In this document: positions 44,001-55,254 of the stretch, one piece after another
Position numbering within the stretch: the first letter of the stretch is position 1
Layout: every line of letters starts with the position of its first letter
Source of the DNA: Deroplatys truncata
Lineage: Eukaryota; Arthropoda; Insecta; Mantodea; Mantidae
Length of the DNA: 64,000 nt
Reading direction: 5' to 3'
Assembly (NCBI GenBank): GCA_030765065.1
Contig: CM060990.1
Coordinates: 286,405,341-286,469,340, forward strand
The notes under the pieces: generated by a model
What the model saw: the letters and a program-made list of their open reading frames with translations, nothing else
Databases searched by the model: none
What the model was told of the DNA's origin: nothing
Made by a program: the position numbers and the translations under genes

Positions 44001-46146
44001 ATACGCATGAGGTGCGTGAATGCGTGTGTGTACTGGTGTATGCATGTATGTGTGTGCTGGTGTATGTATGTGCGTGTGTGTATGTGCTTGCGTGTGTGCG
44101 TGTGTGTACTTACATGTACGTGTGTGCGTGTGTGTGCATGCGTGCACCAGTGTATGTTTGCTGATGTGTGTACAAGTGCTCGTGTATATGTGAACGCCTG
44201 AATGTGTACAAGTCGTGGAGAAAGAAAGAGATAGATAGAAAGAAAAAGAGAGGAGAAGAAGAAAGAATGTTGTCTAGGCATCGGGATATCTAAGTATACG
44301 CGGTGGTTTAATATAAATAATTATATTTGTTAAATGGAATTTTAATCCGACCGCCCCCTGATTCAATATTTTAATAGTTATTATGGCGTTTCGCAGGGCT
44401 GGATTCGAACTAGGGACCTCTGGTTCCTAAGAATACAGCTCGTTAAACATTTTAATGTCGTGTATATTAAATTATATTTGTTAAACACGTTTTAATCTGA
44501 CCGCCCAATACTCGCATAGTTTAATATTTATTAAGCATTAGAGTATCGCTGGGTAAGATTCGAGCTAGAACCCTCTGAACCCTCTTTCATTAATTAGGGT
44601 AATGATACATAAGAATTAAATTATATTTGTTAAATACATTTTAATTTGGCCGTGCATAGTTTAATAGCTATTACACATTAGAGTTTCACTGGGTAAGATT
44701 CGATCTAGGACTCCCTGAGCACCTTTTATTAATTAGGGTAATGATATATAAAAAATTTAAATTATGTTTGTTAAATGCATTTTAATCTGACCTTTCATAG
44801 TTTAATATTTATTAAGCATTAGAGTTTCGCTGCGTAAGATTCGAGCTAGAACCCTCTGAACACCCTTTCATTAATTAGGGTAATGATATATAAAAAAATT
44901 AAATTATATTTGATAAATACATTTTTAATCTGCCCGTGCATAGTTTAATAGTTATTACGCGTTAGAGTTTCACTTGGTAAGATTCGAGCTACAATCCTCT
45001 GAACGCACTTTTATTAATTAAGGTAATGATATAATAATATCAATCATTAATTTCTCATTAGCAATAAACTTTTGATTACAGTAAGAATCGAACACCGATC
45101 TATGGATATCCACGCAGAGGTTTAATGTATGTAATGTCATAGGTTACATACATTTTTATATCGCGATTGAAAAGTCAAAAGCATAAACAGAGAGCTTGTT
45201 TAACTATGCTCGGATATATTCGTAGGATCTCGTAAAACCTTGGAGAGAACAGTCCCTCAGGGCAAAAATAATGATGGCCGACTCTGACGTTGTTACGCAG
45301 AGTTGGTAAACAAGCTTCTCTCTGTTTCACGCGAACAAGGACAGTACGAGTATAAGGCAACCTTCAGATTCTTTTGTTAAGCTAGCAGGTGCTCGACAAA
45401 CAATGACAAGGGACCGGCTTTGTTATGGAGGCAGTGGAATGGGAACGCCGCAGGTGTCTTTCTAAACTAGTCTTGCCCGGGACAATAGAAAGGCACACAA
45501 TAGATTCTCTTCCACAATGGAAAGGGACCGGCTTTGTTATAGGGTTGTGGAATGAGTATGTCAGATGGTCTTTCTAAAGAAGGCTTGCCTCAGACAATAG
45601 AAAGGCACACACAATAGAATCTCTTCCACAATGGAAAGGGAACCGGCTTTGTTATGGGGCAGTGGAATGAGAAATAAATGCTTGCACCGGACAATAGAAC
45701 TTGTTTCTCTGTTAACTGGCTTAGGTTCTCTTTGTCACGACCCTAATTCATCATGGGCTTTGTTCATTTTGACAGCTGAAGGGTAAGCATTGTTCTTTTG
45801 TTAAAAGCTGGTGGAATGAGTATGCCACGTGTTCGACAAACAATGGAAGTGGGGGTGGGTAACTGCAACAAGCGCAGAAGTGGTCGGATGTGGAATGTGT
45901 AGGAAAAACATCTCGCCTTTGTTACAGAACCTTAAATTTATGACCCCTTTGTTCGTTTTGACAGTTGATTGACAGCCTTAATTGCTTAACTGTCAAGCTT
46001 CCATTGTACTCAACAAGATTTACGACCGCAGCTGCAAGTAAAACTACCAAAGAGTTGGGGGTGGGGGTGGGGGAGGGGGCTAATTAGCATATTAATTGCA
46101 GATTCATGCATATTAAGTGAGTCAGAACCGCTAAGTCCCTACTACT
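41075..46146 (-). repeat. Right arm (TIR) of Polinton 3, 5,072 bp
   Basis: Inverse of 34353-39421, with all its features mirrored: accessory gene, intronic minisatellite, TATA box, GA tract, B-box-like array, CA tract, 115-bp repeats and terminal tip. Differences are scattered single bases and small length changes in simple repeats. Confidence 0.92.
41569..42565 (-). CDS. Polinton accessory protein, spliced (right-arm copy)
   Basis: Mirror of 37929-38904: 7-nt exon 1 at 42559-42565, exon 2 from 41924 downwards. Residue changes include RSF for RSL and LRAKK for LHAKK. A changed codon near the end extends the tail to VKLNIECSSISQ in place of VKLKY. Both copies are open, so recent duplication or gene conversion keeps them alike. 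Confidence 0.6.
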
Positions 46147-46152
46147 AAGGTG

Positions 46153-46838
46153 TACTTTCTTTTATTGAAAAAAGAGGAAATATTTTTCTTTATGAAAATA
46201 AATTACAGTTGACTGATGCGTCTGTTTCTTAAAAGGTATTTGAAGCACTATCTTCTGACCAATGGGGCATTTGCTTATTAAACAAAAACAATAGTTACAG
46301 TAAATAAAATAGCAATGATGTTAATTGGATAATAACATGTAATGAGAATGTATGTATATATGTATATGTATGGTGTGAGTATGTGGTATTAATTTTTATG
46401 AGCATATGCTGTGTAGTGAACAGTGTGACGTCACAGGTCAAGTGATCAGTGAAGTGAATAGTGCTTATGTAAATCATGCACTTAAGCGCTAGTGTAACAA
46501 TATGGAATGGTAAAATGAGGTAAAATCGTTCTACTACAGTGTCAGTGTAGTGCAATAAAAAAAATAAAAACTGGAAGAAATTTTGGCGATAAATTATAAA
46601 TAATATGCTTCCTTTATTGAAATATTTCAGATCATTTACTTAGTTATATATTGCTAAAAGGGTATTTCCTTCATACAACAATGGTTTTATCTTTCCTTCA
46701 TATAATGTATTGGTTGCTAGTTGATTTCATTGTAATGTGATTTGTATGTTCTTTGTATTCCTGTTATTTTGTTTTGGGGCAGTACATTCACAGAATCCCT
46801 TTCCAAGTATGAAGAAGTGATTCCATGAATGGAGCATA
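46153..46838 (+). other. Remaining 3' internal part of the LTR element; no pol
   Basis: AT-rich, 686 bp, with no reverse transcriptase, RNase H or integrase motif in any frame. A good polypurine tract next to the 3' LTR is not obvious. Confidence 0.5.
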
Positions 46839-47437
46839 TGAAGCAGTATTTCATCGCTTATAATATAATTTAGATTCTGAGCGAGGCTAACTGCAGATTT
46901 CCGTGAATTCGGAAGGGGTAAGTCAAGCTCTTGGACACCCTTGGCGAGGTCATCACCCCCTATACAAAAGAGAGCCAAGCCCTGTATAGAGTCTACTGGC
47001 TGGGTTGGAGCCTAACTGTAAACCCCGTAGCGCGTGGGTAAAATTTTGTATAAATTGGAGAGAAACGTGAAGCTCGTTCTGTAGTATTTTGTTGACTTCG
47101 GCGAGTAGACATACATTCATCGACGCTACCACGAGCACGTGCTCGAGATGTGAGCGTAAGTTAGAGATACTAATATTCCGGGAGCATTTAAGTATTTTAT
47201 ATATCGCCGTGATAATCGAGAGCGAGTTTTGCTTTTATTTAGTGAACGGGAAAATAAGTTTACGCCACTATTCCCGTAAAGCTCTCAGTTAGCCTTGCTC
47301 CGAGAACATTCTTGTTTGTAAAATGAATCGTCAATAAACTGTGAATCAACGCAAATCGTAGTCTTCATTCCAACGTGGTAAACCTAGTTACCCTGCAGAT
47401 AAGAGCTACTCATTGGGCATTTGAGCAGACAGCCTCA
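46839..47437 (+). repeat. 3' long terminal repeat
   Basis: 599 bp, TG...CA, same length as the 5' copy with 11 substitutions. Followed by GCTA, the second half of the TSD. Confidence 0.9.
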
Positions 47438-47441
47438 GCTA

Positions 47442-47690
47442 CTAAAATGATTCATTTACTTGACTGGTGATAATATTGATATTTCCAAAGCTATCGTTTG
47501 TGGGTTTATCCGTAAGGTTTCCAAACGTTATATTTTTCAGGCCTGCTTGATTAATCAGCGATAACCCATTTTCACTTATGTTCCGGTCTTGCAGATTACT
47601 GTAAAATGCTTCCCTTGACGGAAGTTGTGTTTCATACATTTTTTTCCATCGATGTAATGTCCATTTTCTGCAATTAGCAGTCCCTACGGT
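47442..47690 (-). pseudogene. Polymerase B fragment of the outer Polinton
   Basis: Minus-strand MYETQLPSREAFYSNLQDRN matches the region after DYVxxW in Polinton polymerase (compare LKETSLPPKEAFYSTLTD in Polinton 1). Similarity fades after about 35 residues. It is cut by the LTR element on one side and decayed on the other. Confidence 0.75.
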
Positions 47691-49949
47691 TTAGGAGTCA
47701 CTATATTGTCACTTAACAAGCCTAGCACCAATGAGACAATTTCCATTTTCATTAACACGTAATATAATATTCCTTTAAAACATGCTATTAATATTCTAGA
47801 GCCTGTAAATTTAAAACCTAGGACTCATACCCGGGACTTTGTATAACCCCGTATATACAAGGGAATTTGGTGATCGTCTATTTGTTTCTATTCAAGACCG
47901 CACTGTCTACAGTGTCCACAGTTACCAGTTGCTGCTGTACAGTTTTCGTTTTCCTTCACACAATTATCTCTAGTAGGTAATCTCACTGGATTTTATCGAT
48001 ACATCACGAGTAAATTTATCTATGCAATCCTATCTTTATAAACGATTTGTTACTGTATACAATAGCGTGCATATTGCCATACCGATAATAGCAATGGCGT
48101 AATACCTTATTCCAAGTTACCGTGGCTTATAGAGACAAGATGAAACCATCTGTTTATACTCTTTTCCCTGAGCAACCAAGATGCAAAAACCACCGGACAT
48201 GATTACACATAGAATACTTACACTCTGAATTTATAATTACTATGCTGTGCTGATAATAGGTTATATCACAGTCTCTAATACCTGCTCAGTTCTTTTCCCA
48301 GGAAGGAAATGCATGTAAATGGCTGTCTAACAGTTCAACACGCCAGGTAATAACAAATGAAATTCAGGGAGATAAACTAACACTCAATGGATACGAACAT
48401 ATGAAGACGCTCTCACTCATGTCAGCTATGGATGCCGCGTTATTTAATGATTTATTTCCTACAATTTATAATGCTAGGATTGTCTAAAATGCTGTATTCA
48501 ACTGCAGTAGTGTCTCGTAATCGTAGGTGTGTGTGTTCGTAATAAAGTTTTTATGTAGTGATTTGTGATTTTTAATTAATTATGATTTAATTTAAAATTA
48601 TGTCTCGGCTGCCTTAGTTATATCTGGTAGAGCACGTATCTCTTAACAAGGGTGTTACGGGTGTAGAGTAGTTTCACACACTTTACACAAGTTATAGTTT
48701 AAATGCTCACTTCTTTATTAATTCTGGAATACAGTTGAATAAAATATCAAATAATAACAAATTACTCAACTATTTATGTATGGAGCTGTAAGATATTAAG
48801 CTCTATATGTGTGCTAATGAACTGCAGTTTACAGAGAATTTCTTAAGTTCTTTCGCGTTAAAAATTATAAATCATACAAACTTGTATCTATGCGAATATT
48901 AAATGAAATGTATTTTACAGTGGTAGTAATCATCTGTTCCTAACTACATCCTTTTTAATGGTCAAAATTTATCTTCTCCGCACTGCACTAATACTTCACA
49001 TCTGCCCACTCTGAGCTTCATCTACTGAACTGACTTGGCTTGGGTACGCTACCTCTTAGCGTCCACAGTTGAAAATTTTAAATTTAATGTTTCTATTTTT
49101 CTGATTGGCTAAGCCTACTCTAGCAGAACACTGTTGGCTTGATATTGATTGGCTTGTTGCATCCATGTGACTATTTACAAGCTTCTTTGACGTTACATCA
49201 GTATTTTTTCCATCGACTGTTGGTAACCTTCCTTAGCTTTCTAACTTATTGTTCTGCCAAGGTTACAACTCATTGCTAGCCACCCTCTGCTTTCCACTTT
49301 ATGACACTGTTTGCTACAAAAAAAGAAAGAAAATAAAAATAAAGGAACAGCTTGCTTCTACCTTCACAGCTCTTACGTTTCTAAACTAATAAGTACATTC
49401 CCATACTATTTTTATACATTATACAATAAATATGCATAACACAATGGATGTAATATACACTTTATAGCAATTACTGATCGCTTATAGGCGGACTATTATT
49501 TTTTATATTGTATAATTAAATTGATAGCAGTTAAGCGATAAAAATACTGCTTCACAACTTAATATACACTGGTGAAAATTGTACCACGAACAACAGATGA
49601 GTCATACACCCAAAGGTAAGCATCAAGATTGCACTTGTTGCATTAATTACCTTTATAGATCGCATGAAATATATAAATAAAATATTATGATTAGATAATG
49701 TAATAAAACAGATACAGTTAATTTCAAATAAAAATATTGTCGTTTAAATATAAATCAGAATCACCTGAACAAATAAAAACGAATAGCGGAAATGAGAGCT
49801 TGCCAACCCATAAACTAGAGAAGCTATAAAAAACTTCTAAGGACTTCAGAAACAAATCTTAATTGTGAACAATAATAGACGAGTATTTAAACTCATGTTA
49901 TAAAAACAAATTTACACCTCTAAGGTGGTGACCAGCCACTGAGGTTCAT
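47691..49949. other. No gene recognised
   Basis: Interior of the outer Polinton, AT-rich with stops throughout. An A-rich AAGAAAGAAAATAAAAATAA tract is near 49320. A slightly GC-richer stretch at 48.95-49.3 kb shows no readable domain. Confidence 0.4.
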
Positions 49950-50153
49950 TCATCTTCGGGGAGTATTCATAAAGCAAAAGTTAAGAAACTGATATCCCAA
50001 AATGTGGTGCCTAATTCGGTCTTTAAGGAGGGTGGTCGAATTTTTCCCAACTAAATGACGCGATCAGATCTTGAGTTTGCTTCGCTGTATGTGGTTGGGC
50101 ATTGTCACTCATTATTGTTTAGCCATAAACCTCATATACAATTGGCGATGAAT
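49950..50153 (-). pseudogene. mariner transposase fragment
   Basis: The minus strand reads SPIVYEVYG, a stop, then IMSDNAQPHTAKQTQDLIAS and WEKFDHPP, the region around the second catalytic Asp of mariner-family transposases (DNAxPHTA, then W..F.HPPYSPDLAP). Stops interrupt it. No TIRs or TA flanks were located. Confidence 0.8.
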
Positions 50154-50758
50154 GTTTGCTGGCATAACACATCTCACACTCAAAAAAAGGAATTAGTGAT
50201 TTGGCTTCACAATCGGAGACTCGTTTGACTGTTTCAAAGCACATCGAAATGCTCTAACAACAGGGAAACACCAAAAGACGATCACTCACAGCTGCGTCTG
50301 GCTTCCTAATGAATGACGTGATTGCGTATGCTCAAAATTAAGATTATAGCGGCAAAATATTAAAAACGATACTTGCTTTAAAAACATGTCTCGTACCTAT
50401 CGTATTAGTAAAACGATCCAGCATATTCTAAACATTTACCTGTAAGAAGTAGTACAATGAACGATTAGTTTAAGAGGACCACTGTATGATTACCTACTAC
50501 CTTGCTGTGTCTCAAGTACATCAATTCCTGGCTTATTTTCTCACGTTTCAATAGGTATTATCACTTCCCTCGTATGAATCGTTTATCCCTTCAAAATGAT
50601 CTCAGAACGACAATTTCTAAATCATTCTTCCCAGCTAAACTTAGACCTTACATTTATTCTAGCTTCCCTCCGCGATAGTTCAGTGATTAATATTAGACTT
50701 TTATTTCAGCAAAACTGCACCCTCCTTACATTTTCGGATAACTTTAAAGAAAAAAAAA

Positions 50759-53336
50759 ATTAATCAGCATATACATCAAACCTCATTATCTTGTACAGAG
50801 TGTATCTCGGTCACTTTCAAAAGGATGATTTTTTCCATCCTCTGTATCCCTTAACAATGATTTGCTTGTCTATTTGTAAGCTGGATGTTTACCTGTAATG
50901 AATATCTTTCATTTTACTGGTTATTTTACCTTTCATAAGCACAATCAGCCTATTGAATAGCTTGTCTTTTAACAAGGGATATTAGTGCAAATATAACATT
51001 GTCCAAATGCTTCCGCATGTATGTATGCATATATGTGTACGTATATGTATGTATGTATGTATGTGTGTATGTATGCATGATGTATGTATGTCTGTATGTA
51101 TATATGTGTGTGTATGTATGCATGATTTAAGCATGTATGATGTATGTATGAGTCTATGTATGTGTGTATGTATGTATGTGTGTATGAGTGTATGTATGCA
51201 TGTATGCATGACTATGTATGTATGTATGTGTGTGTGTCTATGTATGTACGTGTGTATGTATGTATGATATATGCATGTATGTATGTGTATGTATGCATGA
51301 TTTAAGTATGTGTGTATTTGTGTATGTGTGTATGTATGATGTATGTGTGTATGTATGTTTGCATGTACGTATGAGACTATGTATATATGATGTATGTATG
51401 AAGTATGTATGTATGCATGTGTGTATGTATGTATGTGTGTATGCATGATGTATGTATGTGTGTATGAGTGTATGTATGCATGTATGTATGACTCTATGTA
51501 TGTGTGTATGTGTGTGTCTATGTATGTACGTGTGTATGTATGTATGATGTATGCATGTATGTGTATGTATGAGTGTATGTATGCATGATTTAAGTATGTG
51601 TGTATGTATGTATGTGTGTATGTATGATGTATGTGTGTATGTATGTATGTGTGTAGGTATGTATGTGTGTAGGTATGTATGCATTATGTATATATCATGT
51701 ATGTATGCATGTGTGTATGTATGTATGAGTGTATGTATGCATGATTTAAGTATGTATGTTTGCGTCTATGTATGTATGATGTATGTATGTGTGTATGTAT
51801 GTGTGTGTCTATGTATGTGTGTATGTATGAGGTATGTATGTGTGTATGTATGTGCGTACGTATGTATGTACGATGTATGTATGTACATGCATGTGCGTAC
51901 GTATGTATGTACGATGTATGTGTGTATGTATGAATGTATGTAGGATGTGTGTATGTGTGTATGTTTGCATATATGTATGTGTGTATGTATGTATGTTTGC
52001 ATGTATTAATGTGTGTATGTATGTAGCTATGTATGTATGTGTGGATGTATGTGTCTATGTGTGGATGTATGTGTGTATGTATGTGTGTATGTGTTTATGT
52101 ATTTATGTGTATGTATGTGTGTATGTATGTGTCTTTGTTTGTGTGTATGTATGTGTGTATGTATGTGTCTATGTATGTACGTATTTATGTACGTATGTAT
52201 GATGTATGTGTGTATGTATGTATGTTCGATACCAGGATCTGTTACTCATATGCCTTATACCAAGGGGGCTCGTTACTGTGAATATCGTTCATATCACTCC
52301 TGGGCTCGATACCCTGGTTCGTTAATCATATGCCTTATACCAAGGCAGCTCGTTACTCATTAAATCATTCTTTTTATCCTCCTTATCGGTTTTAGGCACG
52401 TGAGCAATGATTTTAGGGAGGAGAGATCTTCGGTATTCGCAATACCACGCGACCAATGTTTTAGGAAGAAGGTGGGAGGGCGATCTTAAGAGTCTTTCGG
52501 CATTCCCACATGTGTTATTAGTCGTAATAATCGTCTCCCTCACACACATATACGATGATAACAAGGTACGCGAGTCAATTCATATACACTTATTTACATT
52601 AATCAAATAAAGAGTTAACCGTATTCATTGATCGACGAAGAGCGTTTAATTACATTAATCAAGATACATGCGGTGGGAGGTTGAGTCCAACACTTTAGAG
52701 CCGCGATGTCTTGACGTTAGCAGTATAACCATCGATTCTTTTTTCAATAATGTTGTGCATGGACGAACATTAACGTTCGATACCAGGGTTCTCAGCCCCT
52801 TTTTTACCAAGAGGCTCTTTTACTGTGAATATCGCTCATATTACGCCTACCCTGAATTATGATGATGATAGTCAGAGTTCGATACTCTGTTTAGTCATTC
52901 TTTTTTATCGCCCTTATGAGATTTATCATATTGATGCTCGTACACAGTTAACCACACCCCTGTTTATGATAAACACTCTGTAGCAGGATCGCACGTGTCT
53001 CCAATAGACATACTATTAGCGGCGGTCATTAACGGTTTATATACGTATGTATCACCACACATATCCATTAGACGTGTCATTATCACCGGCCATTAGCGCT
53101 TGCATATGTATTACCACGCATATCCATTAGCGGCGGTCATTAGCGACGGTCATTAGTGGTTACACATGTATTACCACGAATATCCATTAGCGATGGTCAT
53201 TAGCGGTTACACATGTATTACAACGAATATCCATTAGCGACGGTCATTAGCGGTTACACATGTAATACTTGTTAACACGTGTAATTACACGTTTTAACAC
53301 ATGTTTTTGAGCCAGCTCTCTCATATATACTCTACT
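50759..53336 (-). repeat. Right terminal inverted repeat of outer Polinton
   Basis: Inverse of 8350-11153, 2,578 bp. Carries the GTAT/GTGT microsatellite (51013-52225) and the inverted GCTAATG block (53.0-53.28 kb). Confidence 0.85.
51013..52225 (+). repeat. GTAT/GTGT microsatellite, about 1.21 kb
   Basis: Mirror of 9430-10894 but about 250 bp shorter. It gives false open frames on both strands. Confidence 0.95.
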
Positions 53337-53342
53337 AATGTA

Positions 53343-54557
53343 CCTTTGTATTTAGTACTTAGAACAAGAATTTCAATAATTCACTGTTTCTTCAGAACAC
53401 CCTATTGTTAGTGTAGCAGTCACTTCTCACACACGTGAGTTCACTTGGAGAGCGCCCGTTAACTATCGGTGAGGCAGGCAAATTAGCTCTTTACCTGCCT
53501 GATCTACAACGCATGCGCCATCCCGACATTTAGAACAGTGATTTATCCCTAATGCTTATTATAGGGCGCCACCAACCCACATACTTGGAGCTGTGATCGT
53601 GTTAGACGCACATAACCTCACTAACTCAGTGAGTCAGTGACTTCGAGGCAGGCTGGTTTCATATCTGCCTACCCTCCACAAACAAGCAACAGTGAGCGAC
53701 AATTGCCTTTCGGTCAGTCCAGTATCTAACGTATTTGAAAATATCGCTCTTCCCTTCCAGAAGAAAGCAGATCTGACCAATTTTCAAGAACCCCAGAATT
53801 TAAATGCTTCAAACATGTATGGAATGTAATATTAAATTGTGAATACTAGTAAATATTGCTTTGTTTAGTGGAAACAATTTCATTTTAGTTTATGTGTTAA
53901 TAAATTTCACACGACGAATATGGTTAAATAGTTTTACTAACATTTTCTGAAACTATTAGGGTAAGCTTACCCTGAGAAGCCACCTCTGAGTGAGACCAGT
54001 TTCCAGACATTCAACAGTGGATTATGGCTTAACACAAACAGGAATGCTGGTCAGAGAATGGTTCTTGTATGCAGTCTCATGAGTGTGTGCACACGTATAA
54101 TATGGTAACAGAGTGCACTGAAAATCCACGTAAATAACGGAAGGTAACTTCAACATACCTCTATACATGCTTAAATTGCACGATTGATTCCTCATTTGTA
54201 TGCATAGTAGTCTTAGCAGTAGCATGCTGACCACAGGTTGCTGAATAAACCATCAAGGTTCTACTCCACATCGACCATACTTATCATCGAAATGAGTAAA
54301 ACAACGCCTACATTTGTACACTTTTAAATCATGCTTTGTTTTATATTCCAAATTATTACAAATCCAATTGCTGAATTGCATTAAAAATAAAATATACTTG
54401 AGCTGAACATAGCATACCTGTGTGTTATAGTTCAAACCAAATGAAATAAGAATAAAAATAGTGTTTATTAGAGTGAAACAATAGATGCCTTCCAAGTCAT
54501 ACCCAAGGGGCACTAAAATGCATACTCTCTCACAAAACAATGGCGAAAATACTCAAA
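53343..54557. other. No gene recognised
   Basis: Right flank of the outer Polinton. Short chance frames only. It is moderately GC-rich around 53.45-53.75 kb, with no recognised repeat end. Confidence 0.4.
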
Positions 54558-54938
54558 GCACAATACAACTCAAATGAGTTGATCAATATTTCTCACAATC
54601 AGAACACAAATAAGAGCATTAGCTTTTAACCCTCCGTCAGTCGCTAGGGGCCAGAGAGACCCCTGGCATTATATAAATGTTATAATTTTCGAACGAACGC
54701 ACCTATGCAATTGCCTGACTAGGACATCTAACATTACACCTTTGGCGATTATTTGCTGCAGCGATAACCTTATCTGTTTATTTGTTTGGCTGGAGGAATG
54801 AATAATCAGCAGTTACGTGTCGCACAGGTCAACCAGGCCCCGCGCGCCTGCTCTCGTTACATATTGTTGACAGATTTGTTTCTTATTAGCTTTTGTGCAA
54901 TATTGCTTTGCTATGCAAGGAACTGTTACTGCTTCGTC

Positions 54939-55192
54939 ATGAATACGAGTAAAAGGTACGATCTACAAAATCCCAAGGATTTGGAAGAAGTACATCGTCT
55001 ACTTTGCAATGATGATGCCTTGCCCGTGGATGACAACTTATATGAATCAGATGACTCTGATTCAGAAGATAAACTCGAAACGAGATCTTTAGATTCAGAA
55101 ACTGACCATGAAGATGAAGAGGAAGACGATGAAAGCAGCTTGTGTGATAGCATGTATTTTATAGGTAACATCATATGCGTATCATAGTAATT

Positions 55193-55254
<62 letters not shown>

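Larger units (their letters stand above)
34353..46146. mobile_element. Polinton 3: near-palindromic 11.8-kb derivative with 5.07-kb arms
   Basis: Both tips read AGTAGTAGGGAYTTAGCGGTTCTG outward. A perfect 6-bp AAGGTG duplication flanks them (34347-34352 and 46147-46152). The left arm 34353-39421 is repeated in inverse at 41075-46146, nearly identical by eye. The loop (39422-41074) holds scrambled capsid-block pieces of a Polinton related to Polinton 1. There is no polymerase, integrase or ATPase, so it must have been mobilised in trans. The arms carry one putative spliced accessory gene each, two minisatellites, a B-box-like array and CA/GA microsatellites. Confidence 0.9.
13298..47437 (+). 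mobile_element. LTR retroelement with gag but no pol, carrying nested insertions
   Basis: Two 599-bp direct repeats (13298-13896 and 46839-47437) start TG and end CA. The 4-bp sequence GCTA directly precedes the first and follows the second (13294-13297, 47438-47441), a TSD typical of Gypsy-type integration. A primer-binding site follows the 5' LTR. Gag is split between 14.2-15.08 kb and 33.64-34.24 kb. Only about 110 + 690 bp of the element's own sequence lies between gag and the 3' LTR, and no reverse transcriptase, protease or integrase is readable. It is therefore a non-autonomous gag-only element, or it lost pol before the Polinton insertions. The LTRs differ at 11 of 599 positions by eye (about 1.8%). 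Confidence 0.85.
8350..53336. mobile_element. Outer Polinton-like element (oldest layer, about 45 kb with nested insertions)
   Basis: The left end reads ACTAGAGTATATATGAGAGA and the inverted right end AGTAGAGTATATATGAGAGA, the AG-type start seen in the other Polintons here. Flanking 6-mers are AATGAA (8344-8349) and AATGTA (53337-53342), a TSD with one mismatch. Polintons make 6-bp TSDs. TIRs are 2.6-2.8 kb. A polymerase B fragment at 47.57-47.64 kb supports the class. Without the nested LTR element, the original would be about 10.8 kb, so it was already an internally deleted Polinton. Its TIR sequence motifs (GCTAATG repeats, RCAYRTGT palindromes) are shared with Polinton 1, so the two are related families. 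Confidence 0.75.

Noticed and set aside
34353..46146. Palindrome as a pure assembly artefact (reverse-strand join)
   Set aside because: The two arms differ by scattered substitutions and small repeat-length changes, the loop is unique, and both outer tips are flanked by the same AAGGTG. Long reads would still be the decisive test.
54786..54938. Upstream ATG extending the piggyBac transposase by 51 residues
   Set aside because: The extension is hydrophobic and unlike the acidic N-termini of the family; the ATG at 54939 gives a normal length.
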